Positions 1 to 7,834 of a stretch of DNA of 42,329 bases are shown here, in pieces. The notes beneath the pieces were generated by a model that saw nothing but the letters and a program-made list of their open reading frames with translations, had not been told where the DNA came from and did no database searches. Within the stretch, counting starts at the first letter, position 1. Every line of letters starts with the position of its first letter. The DNA lies in contig MNUR01000065.1 of the NCBI GenBank assembly GCA_001871115.1, positions 1 through 42,329 of the forward strand, read 5' to 3'. The translations under genes were made by a program, and so were the position numbers. The stretch comes from Elusimicrobia bacterium CG1_02_56_21 (GTDB lineage: Bacteria; Elusimicrobiota; Elusimicrobia; Elusimicrobiales; UBA9959).

Positions 1-1
1 C

Positions 2-1081
2 CTTCTTTTCATGGCTACGATCGGGCTGATGGTACTGGTGGCGGCAGGAGACCTGTTCACGGCTTTCATCGCCCTGGAACTTCTCAGCCTGCCCGTGTAC
101 GTTCTGGCCGGGATCAGGCGCTCAAAGCCCGGCATTGAAGCGGCCTATAAATATTTCATGCTGGGGGCTTTCGGCTCCGGCGTGACTATTATGGGCATAG
201 CCATGCTCAACGCGGTCTATCCGGCCCTTACCTTCGCCGCGCTCAAGACCGGCGCGCCGGGGCCCTTTGCTCTTGCCGGCTTCCTGCTGGTAATATCCGG
301 TTTCGCCTTTAAGACCGCACTGGTTCCGTTCCATATGTGGGTACCCGACGCCTACGAAGGCGCTCCCACCCAGGTTTCGGCCTTCATGGCCGCCGCTGTA
401 AAGACCGGAGGCGTTGTGGTGCTCTGGAAGCTTTTCAGCCTTTTTGACGGCGGGCCGGTACACCAGATTTTCTGGTGGCTCGCGGTAATTACGGCAGTGT
501 CCGCCAACCTTATGGCGCTGGCGCAGAAAGGGGTCAAGAGGCTGCTGGCTTATTCAAGCGTGGCCCATGCCGGCTACCTCGCGGTGGCTTTCTTCGGGGG
601 CCGCCAGGGCTTCGAAGCGGTGCTTTACTACCTGCCTGTCTACGCAATGGCCACTATCGGCGCTTTCTCGGTAGCCCTGCTGCTTGAAAAAGAGGAAAAA
701 GGCCCGCTTATAGAAGACCTGGCGGGACTGGCAAAATCCCGGCCCTGGCTGGCGGCGGCAATGGCGGCTTTCATGTTCTCCCTTGCGGGCGTGCCCCCGC
801 TGGCCGGCTTCTTCGCCAAATTCTACGCTTTTGCCGGCGCGGTGAACTCCGGCTATACGGGACTGGTAATTATAGCCATCCTCATGAGCGCTGTGTCAAT
901 TTACTACTACCTGAAGGTCACTGTGGTAATGTTCATGAAACCGGCCGCGGGGGAACTTCCCGCAAAAGCCCCCGGGCTGATAGAAGCCGTGATCTTCCTG
1001 ATGGCGGCCGGAGTGATCCTGGCCGGAGTATTTTCCCGCCCTCTCCTTGCCCTTGCCGCCGAAGCCTCCCGCTGGTTCTAA
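2..1081 (+). CDS. nuoN: NADH-quinone oxidoreductase subunit N (3' part)
   Basis: Proton-pumping antiporter-like membrane subunit of respiratory complex I. The frame is open to the left window edge (three codons precede the first ATG at 11), so the gene starts outside; about 359 codons remain of a usual ~480. The visible part begins at the family segment GDLFTAFIALELLSLPVYVL and carries the hallmark VPFHMWVPDAYEGAPT and the KRLLAYSSVAHAGY segment around a membrane-embedded lysine. Many hydrophobic helices follow to the C-terminus. nuoN is normally the last nuo gene, which fits the non-coding stretch and new promoter that follow. The fold and family are clear; only the 5' end is missing. Confidence 0.95.
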   Translation, partial: LLFMATIGLMVLVAAGDLFTAFIALELLSLPVYVLAGIRRSKPGIEAAYKYFMLGAFGSGVTIMGIAMLNAVYPALTFAALKTGAPGPFALAGFLLVISGFAFKTALVPFHMWVPDAYEGAPTQVSAFMAAAVKTGGVVVLWKLFSLFDGGPVHQIFWWLAVITAVSANLMALAQKGVKRLLAYSSVAHAGYLAVAFFGGRQGFEAVLYYLPVYAMATIGAFSVALLLEKEEKGPLIEDLAGLAKSRPWLAAAMAAFMFSLAGVPPLAGFFAKFYAFAGAVNSGYTGLVIIAILMSAVSIYYYLKVTVVMFMKPAAGELPAKAPGLIEAVIFLMAAGVILAGVFSRPLLALAAEASRWF

Positions 1082-1188
1082 CAGCAGCCGGCCTACCCGC
1101 CGCCTCCGCGCAATGCCGTTCTTATGCGGTATTTCCCCGCGGCGCCATTGCGATTAATGTGATATTTGTAACATTTGATATTTATTAA

Positions 1189-1217
1189 TTGACATAGAAC
1201 AAATAATTCATTACAGT
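1189..1217 (+). promoter_or_regulatory. Sigma-70-like promoter of the DUF4912/Hsp20 operon
   Basis: A perfect -35 hexamer TTGACA (1189-1194) is separated by 17 bp from TACAGT (1212-1217), which matches the -10 consensus at its most conserved positions. It lies in the AT-rich part of the 290-bp gap after nuoN and would give a leader of about 150 nt before the small gene at 1372. Transcription start is inferred. Confidence 0.6.
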
Positions 1218-1371
1218 ATTCTCAGATACTTAACTCCTAGGGGTAGGGGCCAATAACTTCAACGTAACAGCAACGTACTACTGAGACTTTAAAATCAGTA
1301 AGCTTCCGGCACTTGCATTTTATTCCGCAAGGCCGGCGGGGTTGTCACTCTAAAAACACGAGGAGGGGGAG

Positions 1372-1542
1372 ATGAAAAGAACACAAAACAGGGCAAGGCC
1401 GGCAGCCGGGCGGCGCCGCTCAAGCCGCAAAAAAACTCAGGCCCTAAGCGGGCCGAGGCAATTTTTGCTGCGCACTTTCTACTATCTTAAAGCCGAGCAG
1501 CTCATAAGCACATCGAACAGGCTTCTCTGCGAGGCTCAATAA
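1372..1542 (+). CDS. Small basic protein, 56 aa, unknown
   Basis: A short reading frame starting MKRTQNRARPAAGRRRSSRK and ending RLLCEAQ. The first 30 residues are strongly arginine/lysine rich; the second half (PRQFLLRTFYYLKAEQL) could form an amphipathic helix. A very strong Shine-Dalgarno (GAGGAGGGGGAG) ends just before the ATG. Its stop codon is embedded in the ribosome site of the next gene (TAAGGAG), the packing expected for a translated first cistron. I recognise no family. Function is unknown; the basic N-terminus could bind nucleic acid. It could instead be a regulatory leader peptide for the DUF4912 gene. Confidence 0.6.
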   Translation: MKRTQNRARPAAGRRRSSRKKTQALSGPRQFLLRTFYYLKAEQLISTSNRLLCEAQ

Positions 1543-1556
1543 GGAGAAAGCCGGCC

Positions 1557-2450
1557 ATGCCGCATTCGGGAACGAACAACAAAAAAGCTGTCGAAACAGA
1601 CAGCGCCCATAAAGACCTTCCAAAAGGCTACGGGACAACCATGGCGGCTTTGCTGCCCAGGGATCCTGAATGGCTGTTGCTGTACTGGGAAATAAGTTCC
1701 GACACAAAGTCGAAGATACAGCGCGAGCACGGCCAGGATATCTTTGAGAAAGCCGTACAGGTTCTGCGGGTTTACCCTATTACTCCCGGTGTAGAGCAAG
1801 CGCCTCCGCATTTTGATATCCCGGCCATGCTTGAAGCAGGGAGCTGGTATATAAATGTCCGGGACGCAGGCCGCCGCTATTGCTGCGAGCCAGGGCTGGT
1901 ATTGCCCTCGGGGAACTACCTCGGGATAGTAAAAAGCAATACGGTAAGCCTGCCTGCCTGCGGAGTCTCGGACCGGATGGAAGAGAAGCGGATGTCCGTA
2001 TCTCCTGATTTCGAGAAATTACTCCGGCTCTCCGGAGTGGAATATATAGGAAAAGGTTCCGGAGAGGTGACAAAGTCCCTGGACCAGCGCCGGGAGATGC
2101 TGCGCTCTGTCTTTTCAAGAGCGTCGTCCTGGGGAGTCAGCGCCCTCTCCTCCCGCACGCTCGACAAGCCGCCGCCGGGAAAATTACGCCTGGCGGCGGA
2201 CTGCGAGCTGGTACTCTACGGGGCCACCGAGCCGGACGCTTTCGTGACCGTGGCCGGCCGCAGGGTAAAACTGAATCCGGACGGAACTTTTTCAATGCGG
2301 TTCGCCCTGCCGGACGGGAATACCGGCCTGCCTATCCGCGCGCTTTCCAACGATGAAAAAGACTCGCGCCGGGTAGAGATAGATGTGACCAGGAGGACTT
2401 GCGATCAAGACCGCGCTGTCCGAACAAAAGGGCTGCGCCAGATAGTATGA
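1557..2450 (+). CDS. DUF4912 domain-containing protein
   Basis: 297 aa, cytosolic, no signal peptide. The N-terminal half shows the DUF4912 signature LPKGYGTTMAALLPRDPEWL followed by LLYWEISSDT, then a beta-rich region to about residue 120 (WYINVRDAGRRYC). A second beta-rich region near residues 205-260 reads GATEPDAFVTVAGRRVKLNPDG, as in longer family members. The function of DUF4912 is not established. The ATG at 1557 follows AAGGAGAAAG. It is the second gene of a compact operon with the 56-aa peptide upstream and the 105-aa protein plus two Hsp20-type genes downstream, so a link to envelope or protein stress is possible but only inferred. Confidence 0.85.
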   Translation: MPHSGTNNKKAVETDSAHKDLPKGYGTTMAALLPRDPEWLLLYWEISSDTKSKIQREHGQDIFEKAVQVLRVYPITPGVEQAPPHFDIPAMLEAGSWYINVRDAGRRYCCEPGLVLPSGNYLGIVKSNTVSLPACGVSDRMEEKRMSVSPDFEKLLRLSGVEYIGKGSGEVTKSLDQRREMLRSVFSRASSWGVSALSSRTLDKPPPGKLRLAADCELVLYGATEPDAFVTVAGRRVKLNPDGTFSMRFALPDGNTGLPIRALSNDEKDSRRVEIDVTRRTCDQDRAVRTKGLRQIV

Positions 2451-2474
2451 CTATCCTGCGGGAAAGGGGGGTAT

Positions 2475-2792
2475 ATGCTGCGTGAAAAGACCTTGTTTGC
2501 CCAGAAGATAATAGATTTCTATACGGACAAAGGCGTTGAATGCTCAGTAGTTGACGAGCATTTGTCGCTGCTGGTGACGCTATCTGCCGAAGGCAAGACC
2601 CATGAGTTCAGATACGGAAACAGGGCCTTCGCCAAAAACCACTGCGGGAAAAAGTTCTATATGGTGCTTGAGAAGGAATGGTCAAATCTCAAAGGGACCC
2701 CCGCCGCGGCGGCGCCCTCCGAAAAGAACCAGCTAAGGCTTAAATACCGTGCGCTGCAGGAAGGGGTGGAAGAGGCCGGCTTAAATATTTAA
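2475..2792 (+). CDS. Hypothetical protein, 105 aa
   Basis: Small soluble protein starting MLREKTLFAQKIIDFYTDKG. It has alternating helix and strand character, a central basic/aromatic region (HEFRYGNRAFAKNHCGKKFY), an Ala/Pro linker near residues 75-82 and a charged C-terminal helix. No signal peptide or membrane segment. I recognise no family. The ATG follows AAAGGGGGGTAT. It lies 24 bp after the DUF4912 gene and 43 bp before hsp20, on the same strand, so it is probably co-transcribed. Confidence 0.75.
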   Translation: MLREKTLFAQKIIDFYTDKGVECSVVDEHLSLLVTLSAEGKTHEFRYGNRAFAKNHCGKKFYMVLEKEWSNLKGTPAAAAPSEKNQLRLKYRALQEGVEEAGLNI

Positions 2793-2835
2793 TTCCCTAA
2801 GGCAGAAGGGCTGAACCAGTAAATTAAGGGGGACA

Positions 2836-3276
2836 ATGAATAACGGAATAGCCACTATCGACAGAGACATAGAGAAAATCAGCGGCGATACGCAGCGCTC
2901 GCTTAAAAGTTTATTCGGGGTAAGACTTAAGCGCGCCGAAAGCCCCTATGTTACGGAGTGGGTGCCCGACGCCGATGTTGCCGAGAGCCCCGACAGTATT
3001 ACCCTGCATGTCGCCCTTCCCGGCGTAAAGAAAGATGCGGTGGTGACTGAGGTAAAAGAGAATACCCTGCTGATAAGCGGGACCAGGGAAACAGGGGATG
3101 ATGAGAAGCTCAACATCATACGCCAGGGGATACCGGCCGGGCGATTCTTCAGGGCTTTTCGGATAGGCGTTCAGATAAAACCCAGCGGAGTGCGCGCCGT
3201 CCTCAGGGACGGAATCCTGCAGATAACACTCCCCAAATACTCGGCTGCGAGGGCTAATAAGATATTGATTGAGTAG
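2836..3276 (+). CDS. Hsp20/alpha-crystallin small heat-shock protein
   Basis: 146 aa, the usual length. ATP-independent holdase that binds unfolding proteins. An N-terminal arm (1-40) precedes an alpha-crystallin domain (about 42-140): VTEWVPDADVAESPDSITLH, then VALPGVKKDAVVTEVKENTLLISG and a strand block ending DGILQITLPKYS. The C-terminal tail ends KILIE, containing the I-x-I motif that docks between dimers. The start follows TTAAGGGGGACA. It is the fourth gene of the operon and is directly followed by a terminator-like hairpin, which may make it the most abundant distal product before read-through into the anchored paralogue. Confidence 0.92.
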   Translation: MNNGIATIDRDIEKISGDTQRSLKSLFGVRLKRAESPYVTEWVPDADVAESPDSITLHVALPGVKKDAVVTEVKENTLLISGTRETGDDEKLNIIRQGIPAGRFFRAFRIGVQIKPSGVRAVLRDGILQITLPKYSAARANKILIE

Positions 3277-3278
3277 TG

Positions 3279-3334
3279 TCATCCTCCGCCCCCGCGTGGG
3301 GGGGGTAGGGTCGGGGGCGGGGGATGATTTCTTA
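3279..3334 (+). terminator. Intra-operon terminator or attenuator hairpin
   Basis: A 16-bp stem with a single G-U wobble pairs 3279-3294 with 3312-3327 (core CCGCCCCCG with CGGGGGCGG) around a 17-nt loop, followed by TTTCTT. It starts 3 nt after the hsp20 stop, and the Shine-Dalgarno of the next gene (AGGAGG, 3334-3339) begins right after it. This looks like an intrinsic terminator, although the T tract is short. Partial read-through would lower expression of the membrane-anchored Hsp20-like protein. Confidence 0.65.
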
Positions 3335-3343
3335 GGAGGCCCT

Positions 3344-4039
3344 ATGAGGGAAAAATACCTGTGGCTGGTTATAGGGATACTGACAGTGATGACGCTCGGG
3401 CAGGCCTGCTATATATACGAGCAGAGCGCGGTCGCCAAAGAGATTTCGGCGCCGCCGGTACAGCCTGCTATACATAGTAAAGCGCATTCCCTGAAGGCTT
3501 ATAAATCGCAACAGGAGGAGTTTAAAAAATGGCAGGAGAAGGTCCGCGGCCGGATAAAAACGGGAACCCCTCTGCTGGATCCGGATTTTGACGTTTTCTT
3601 TGACGACAGGTTCTTTGCCGAAAGGGCGAATCCTTTCTCTGAAATAGATAATATTCGCAACAGTATGATGCAGTCGCTGCAGGGCTCCGAAAAAGCTTCC
3701 TTCGACGCCTATTGGGACAAGTGGTTTGCCAGAAGAATGCTGATGACCCAGTTCAGGACCGAGGCGGAGAGGACGGATAACGATATCACCCTGACAATAC
3801 ACCTTCCGGGCCTTGATCCCGGCGGCGCTAAGATCAACATAACCGGGGACCGGATAAAAATCACGTTCAGCTCAGAAGCATCCCAGGTGGGAAGCGGTTT
3901 AATAGCAAGGAATGGACCTCGGCAAAGCTATGTAAAGATCCTGCCGGTCCCCCCGGACGCAGTTCCCGGAAGCGGCAGGGTAGAAATGGAGCGGGAAAGG
4001 TTAAAGATAAGATTCGCCAGGCAGCAGGGCTCTAAATAA
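3344..4039 (+). CDS. Membrane-anchored Hsp20-like protein
   Basis: 231 aa from the ATG at 3344, chosen because AGGAGG stands 4-9 nt upstream; an in-frame ATG at 3269 lies across the hairpin and has no ribosome site. Residues 5-22 (YLWLVIGILTVMTLGQAC) form one hydrophobic segment, a signal-anchor or uncleaved signal. Residues 35-125 are a charged linker with FFDDRFFAERANPF. Residues 127-231 form an alpha-crystallin-type domain (NDITLTIHLPGLDPGGAKIN, then ITGDRIKITF). No C-terminal I-x-I motif is seen. The protein is probably exposed in the periplasm as a tethered holdase; that role is inferred. The 3' end overlaps ribE by 8 bp, tail to tail. Confidence 0.8.
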   Translation: MREKYLWLVIGILTVMTLGQACYIYEQSAVAKEISAPPVQPAIHSKAHSLKAYKSQQEEFKKWQEKVRGRIKTGTPLLDPDFDVFFDDRFFAERANPFSEIDNIRNSMMQSLQGSEKASFDAYWDKWFARRMLMTQFRTEAERTDNDITLTIHLPGLDPGGAKINITGDRIKITFSSEASQVGSGLIARNGPRQSYVKILPVPPDAVPGSGRVEMERERLKIRFARQQGSK

Positions 4040-4634
4040 AACCATTCTCTTTTAGAAAACCCCGGGTGATGCCGGGGGAGCGGGGAGAAGCGTATTTTCC
4101 GAGAATGTCGTACTCGATATTCATCATCGAGCCCGGTTTTAATGTTTTCAGGGCCGTGTTCTCCCAGGTGTGGGGGATAACCGCAGCCTTAAAGGAAGTC
4201 CCCGAGATATCGTAAACGGTAAGGCTTATCCCGTCGAGCGCCACAGAGCCTTTCTCCGCCATTAAAGCTCCCGCTGCCTTTTCTACCTCCAGGACCACGC
4301 TGTTCCCGTCATTCCTGACTGACAATAGCCTGGCGGTTCCGTCCACATGCCCCGTCACAAAATGCCCGCCCAGCCTAGAGCCCACAGCCAGGGCCCGCTC
4401 CAGGTTTACCGGCGCTCCGGCTTTCAGCCTGCGCAGGGTGGTCCTCTCTGCGGTTTCAGGGCTCATCGCGAAAACGGCCAGCCCCGGCTTGAATTCGGTA
4501 ACGGTGAGGCAGGCTCCGTTTACCGCCACGCTCTCGCCGCCGGCCAGTTCCCAGCCGGCAGGCAGCTGCACCTCCAGTTTGCCGGTGGAAACAGATTTGA
4601 CCGGCTGTACCGATTCGATAATTCCTGTAAACAT
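4032..4634 (-). CDS. ribE: Riboflavin synthase alpha subunit
   Basis: 200 aa. Converts two 6,7-dimethyl-8-ribityllumazine molecules into riboflavin plus the pyrimidinedione. It has the typical two lumazine-binding repeats: MFTGIIESVQ with NGACLTVTEF in the first (1-88), and GHFVTGHVDGTARL with LDGISLTVYD in the second (89-185). The N-terminal MFTGI motif is needed for activity in the family. It is the last gene of the rib operon; its ATG overlaps the ribD stop by one base (TGATG), which points to translational coupling. Also called ribC in Bacillus-style naming. Confidence 0.96.
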   Translation of the reverse strand: MFTGIIESVQPVKSVSTGKLEVQLPAGWELAGGESVAVNGACLTVTEFKPGLAVFAMSPETAERTTLRRLKAGAPVNLERALAVGSRLGGHFVTGHVDGTARLLSVRNDGNSVVLEVEKAAGALMAEKGSVALDGISLTVYDISGTSFKAAVIPHTWENTALKTLKPGSMMNIEYDILGKYASPRSPGITRGFLKENGFI

Positions 4635-5731
4635 CAGAATTTAAGCTCCAGAATAAGGTCGGGGCCGGCGCGGCCAATTGAGACTATCCTCGCTTTTATC
4701 CCGAGTTCCTTCCTGGCCGCGTTAAGAGCATCGGGCCAGACCATAGAATTTTTGGACTCCGTCCCGCCTATTATAAGCGGCGAGACAAAACAGATAAACC
4801 TGTCCGCCAGCCCTGCGCTTATAAAAGAACCCACTACCCGGCCTCCCCCTTCCACAAGGATATGGCTTATCCCGAGCCCGCCCAGGGCCTTTAGAAGTTC
4901 CTTCAGAGAAACCCGGCCCTTCTCCGAAGGCAGGACCAGGATCTTAACTTCCTTGGGAAGCTTCTTCATGGCAGTGACCGAGGCCCGGCGCGTGGTTGCC
5001 ACGATAACCCGCCCGCTTTCAAATATCCTTGCCCGGCGGGGAACCTGCAAAGTAGAATCCAGGGTTATAACCCACGGCTGCCGCTTAACCTTTACGCCCC
5101 TCACGTTAAGCCGAGGGTCGTCGGCGAGAATAGTTCCTATCCCGGCTAAAACCGCGTCTGCCCCGGCTCTGAGTTTATGTCCCTCAAGCCTGGCCCGGGG
5201 GGAGGAGATCCAGCGCGACCGGCCCTGCGCGTCGGCTATCTTTCCGTCCAGGCTTTGCGCTATCTTCAAGGTTACATAAGGCAGCCCGGTGCGCATGAAT
5301 TTATTGAAGGCCGGGTTGAGCGCAGCGCACTCTTTTTTCATGAAGCCCGTTTTTACTTTCAGTCCGGCCCGCCTCAGTAAAGCAGCGGCTTTTCCGCCGT
5401 TAGAGGGCCCGGGGTCGGGAGCGCCGATCACTACTTCTTTTATTCCCGCCTTTATGATAGCCGCGGTGCAGGGCGGGGTTTTTCCCCAGGTAGAGCAAGG
5501 CTCCAGTGTGACATACAGGGTCGCTCCGCGAGCTGTACCGCGGCAGGCTTTAAGGGCGTTTACTTCGGCGTGGGGCCCGCCGAAACGGAGATGAGCGCCT
5601 TCTCCTACTATCCGGCCGTTCCTCACCAGGACCGCCCCGACCATCGGGTTAGGATGCGCTCCGGAGAGCCCCTTCCGCGCCAGTTCTATAGCGCGGGCCA
5701 TGAAGGCGGCTTCTTTGTTTTTATTTTCCAT
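4634..5731 (-). CDS. ribD: Bifunctional pyrimidine deaminase/reductase RibD
   Basis: 365 aa, usual family length. The N-terminal half is a zinc deaminase acting on diaminohydroxyphosphoribosylaminopyrimidine: HAEVNAL holds the zinc His and catalytic Glu, and PCSTWGKTPPC holds the two zinc cysteines. The C-terminal half (about 148-365) is the NADPH-dependent reductase: VTLKIAQSLDGKIA, DAVLAGIGTILADDPRLNVR, and ILVEGGGRVVGSF near the end. Together they carry out two successive riboflavin pathway steps. It lies 61 bp after ribH and overlaps ribE by one base. Confidence 0.96.
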   Translation of the reverse strand: MENKNKEAAFMARAIELARKGLSGAHPNPMVGAVLVRNGRIVGEGAHLRFGGPHAEVNALKACRGTARGATLYVTLEPCSTWGKTPPCTAAIIKAGIKEVVIGAPDPGPSNGGKAAALLRRAGLKVKTGFMKKECAALNPAFNKFMRTGLPYVTLKIAQSLDGKIADAQGRSRWISSPRARLEGHKLRAGADAVLAGIGTILADDPRLNVRGVKVKRQPWVITLDSTLQVPRRARIFESGRVIVATTRRASVTAMKKLPKEVKILVLPSEKGRVSLKELLKALGGLGISHILVEGGGRVVGSFISAGLADRFICFVSPLIIGGTESKNSMVWPDALNAARKELGIKARIVSIGRAGPDLILELKF

Positions 5732-5792
5732 AAAAACCCTGGTTTCAGGAATGGCGTAATTTCAGAAAGTATTCTGAATCTGCGGCCTTAGC

Positions 5793-6251
5793 CTATAAGT
5801 TCTTGAACAGATTAGCCATTTCTATGGCCGACCGTGCGGCTTCCGCGCCCTTGTTACCGTGCTTTACTCCGGCGCGCTCTATAGCCTGCTCAAGCGTATC
5901 GGCGGTAATTATCCCGAAGGCTACGGGGACTTTATGCTTCATTGAAACCGCGGCTATTCCTTTAGCTGTTTCCTGGGCCACGAAGTCGAAATGGGGGGTA
6001 TCGCCCTTTATGACCGCGCCGAGGCAGATGATCGCGTTATAGTTGCCGCCGGCCAGTCTTTCACAAACCACGGGTATTTCATAAGCGCCCGGGGTCTTAA
6101 CTACGGTAATGTCCTTTTCCGCGGCTCCGTGGCGCTTGAGAGCGTCTACCGCTCCCTCCAGCAGCCTGGAGGTCAGGAAGTCGTTGAACCTTGAAACAAC
6201 CACGGCGAACTTCAGTTTCTCGGCGTTAAACCCGCCCTCTATTGTTTTCAT
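5793..6251 (-). CDS. ribH: 6,7-dimethyl-8-ribityllumazine synthase
   Basis: 152 aa. Condenses the RibD-derived pyrimidine (after dephosphorylation) with 3,4-dihydroxy-2-butanone 4-phosphate from RibBA to make lumazine. Family motifs are complete: [17 protein letters not shown] near the N-terminus, [24 protein letters not shown] with the catalytic His, and [16 protein letters not shown]. The protein usually forms pentamers or 60-mer capsids. The start ATG follows AGGAG (GAAACAGGAGACTAATATG). Third step enzyme placed second in the operon, 44 bp after ribBA. Confidence 0.96.
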   Translation of the reverse strand: MKTIEGGFNAEKLKFAVVVSRFNDFLTSRLLEGAVDALKRHGAAEKDITVVKTPGAYEIPVVCERLAGGNYNAIICLGAVIKGDTPHFDFVAQETAKGIAAVSMKHKVPVAFGIITADTLEQAIERAGVKHGNKGAEAARSAIEMANLFKNL

Positions 6252-6295
6252 ATTAGTCTCCTGTTTCGTTTATAATAAATCCGCCCGCTGCCCCC

Positions 6296-7507
6296 TTACC
6301 GGCTTCCCGGCAGCAGATGGCCCATCTTATCCTTTTTTGTCTTCAAATACCGGGCATTATGGTGGTTGGGAGTAATGAGCAAAGGTACCCTCTCCTTTAT
6401 TTCCAGTCCGTATCCGCCCAGGCCTACTACTTTGCGGGGATTGTTGGTTATCAGGCGCAGGCGGCGCAGCCCGAGGTCGCAAAGTATCTGCGCGCCTATC
6501 CCATAGTCACGAAGGTCCGCAGCAAAGCCCAGGGCCTCATTGGCTGTTACCGTATCGTACCCCTTATCCTGAAGGCTATAGGCCTTGATTTTATTGGCAA
6601 GCCCTATGCCGCGCCCTTCCTGGCGCATATAAAGTATGGCCCCGGCGCCTTCCTTGGCTATCATCTTCATTGCCGCCTGCAGCTGCGGGCCGCAATCGCA
6701 GCGCCGCGAGCCGAAAACGTCCCCGGTAAGGCATTCGGAATGAACGCGCACCAGGGCCGGGTCTGTGATATTCCCTAAAGTAAGCGCTACGTGCTCTATT
6801 GCGGTAAGGCGCTCCCTGTACACGGTAACGGAAAAAGTTCCGAACTCGGTAGGCAAAGTTGAAACCGCCACCTTCTCTACCAGGCTCTCTTTGCGGCGGC
6901 GGTAGGCTATAAGATCGGCTATGGTTCCCAGTTTTAAACCGTGGCGCGCGGCAAAGCGCGTTAATTCCGCCATGCGGGACATCGTTCCATTGGGGTTCAT
7001 GATCTCGCAAATAACTCCGGCGCCGTTAAGCCCCGCCAGCCTGACCAGGTCAGTACAGGCCTCGGTATGCCCTGCTCTGGCCAGAACCCCGCCCGGCCGG
7101 GCTTTGAGGGGGAAGATATGCCCCGGGCGCGTAAGGTCTGCCGGGGAGGAAGCCGGGTCAGAGAGAACATTAAGAGTCCGGGCCCTGTCCGCCGCGGAAA
7201 TGCCGGTGCTCACACCCTTTGAGGCGTCCACCGAAATAAGCCAGTTGGTTTTATAAGGATCGGTATTTTCTCTCTCCATCTGAAAAAGATTGAGCGCGCA
7301 GGCCCTGTCCGCTTCCAATGGCGCGCAGATAAGCCCGCGCCCGTATTTCGCCATAAAGTTTATCTTCGCCGGCGTCGCAAAACTGCCCGCCATTACCAGG
7401 TCGCCCTCGTTCTCACGGGCTTCGTCGTCGGTGAGCACTACCATGCGGCCCTGCATTATATCCTTGACCAGATCTTCTACCGGAGAGAATTTTTTTTTAT
7501 TTTTCAT
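6296..7507 (-). CDS. ribBA: Bifunctional DHBP synthase/GTP cyclohydrolase II
   Basis: 403 aa, full fusion length. Residues 1-205 make 3,4-dihydroxy-2-butanone 4-phosphate from ribulose 5-phosphate: DDEARENEGDLVMAG with the acidic metal and substrate loop, and RPGHIFPLKARPGGVLARAG with HTEACTDLVRLAG. Residues 210-403 are GTP cyclohydrolase II: RVHSECLTGDVFGSRRCDCG with the three zinc cysteines, then YMRQEGRGIGLANKIKAY and the GTP-recognition region. It provides both precursor branches of riboflavin. First gene of the operon, directly under the FMN riboswitch. Shine-Dalgarno AGGA lies 4 nt before the ATG. Confidence 0.96.
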   Translation of the reverse strand: MKNKKKFSPVEDLVKDIMQGRMVVLTDDEARENEGDLVMAGSFATPAKINFMAKYGRGLICAPLEADRACALNLFQMERENTDPYKTNWLISVDASKGVSTGISAADRARTLNVLSDPASSPADLTRPGHIFPLKARPGGVLARAGHTEACTDLVRLAGLNGAGVICEIMNPNGTMSRMAELTRFAARHGLKLGTIADLIAYRRRKESLVEKVAVSTLPTEFGTFSVTVYRERLTAIEHVALTLGNITDPALVRVHSECLTGDVFGSRRCDCGPQLQAAMKMIAKEGAGAILYMRQEGRGIGLANKIKAYSLQDKGYDTVTANEALGFAADLRDYGIGAQILCDLGLRRLRLITNNPRKVVGLGGYGLEIKERVPLLITPNHHNARYLKTKKDKMGHLLPGSR

Positions 7508-7524
7508 TTTTTCCTGCGGCGAAT

Positions 7525-7553
7525 AAAAAAGCCCTGATTTTTCAATTCAGGGC
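7525..7553 (-). terminator. Riboswitch intrinsic terminator before ribBA
   Basis: On the minus strand GCCCTGA and TCAGGGC (7553-7547 and 7537-7531) form a perfect 7-bp stem with a 9-nt A-rich loop, followed by six U. It sits 18 nt upstream of the ribBA start and downstream of the FMN aptamer, so it is the expected off-switch of the expression platform. Confidence 0.85.
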
Positions 7554-7652
7554 CTGCGGTTGAGCAGCGCTCAAGCGATAAATTGCGATGAGTAATACAA
7601 ACCTGACAGCCTGGATTACAATTACCGGTTATTTATAGCTCGCAACTGTCCC

Positions 7653-7788
7653 GTTCTTCTTTCATCCGGACTTTACCGTCGGCCCCGGAATTTAACCGGG
7701 TCTGCTCTCACAACGCATGGTCGTGTCGGCTTGCGGGCTTCCTTTTAAGGTTACCGCCGGTGGGGAGTCGCACCCCGCCCTGAAGAAC
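7653..7788 (-). ncRNA. FMN riboswitch (RFN element)
   Basis: The minus strand matches the RFN aptamer almost segment for segment: GTTCTTCAGGGCGGGGTGCG, then ACTCCCCACCGGCGGTAA, AGCCCGCAAGCC, AATTCCGGGGCCGACGGTAA and AGTCCGGATGAAAGAAGAAC. The first and last segments pair as P1 (GTTCTTC with GAAGAAC). FMN binding should favour the downstream terminator at 7525-7553 and shut off ribBA-ribH-ribD-ribE. Between aptamer and terminator (7554-7652) the RNA can form other helices, for example TTGAGC with GCTCAA near 7558-7572; I could not assign the antiterminator with certainty. Confidence 0.96.
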
Positions 7789-7797
7789 TACAATAGT

Positions 7798-7803
7798 ATT
7801 ATA
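7798..7803 (-). promoter_or_regulatory. Promoter -10 box for the rib operon
   Basis: A perfect TATAAT on the minus strand ends 9-10 nt before the first aptamer base, so transcription would begin almost at P1 of the riboswitch. No good -35 hexamer is seen 16-18 bp upstream (AGCTCC at best), so the promoter may need an activator or rely on flanking contacts. It lies between this leader and the stop codon of the surface protein gene at 7835. Confidence 0.55.
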
Positions 7804-7834
7804 CAAATTAGTCGAAGCCTGGAGCTGCATTTAT

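Noticed and set aside
1109..1152. Inverted repeat CGCAATG/CATTGCG after nuoN as a terminator
   Set aside because: Only 7 bp with a 30-nt loop and no T tract; too weak to call.
4347..5279. Plus-strand frame of 310 aa
   Set aside because: Antisense to ribE and ribD, which have full motif support.
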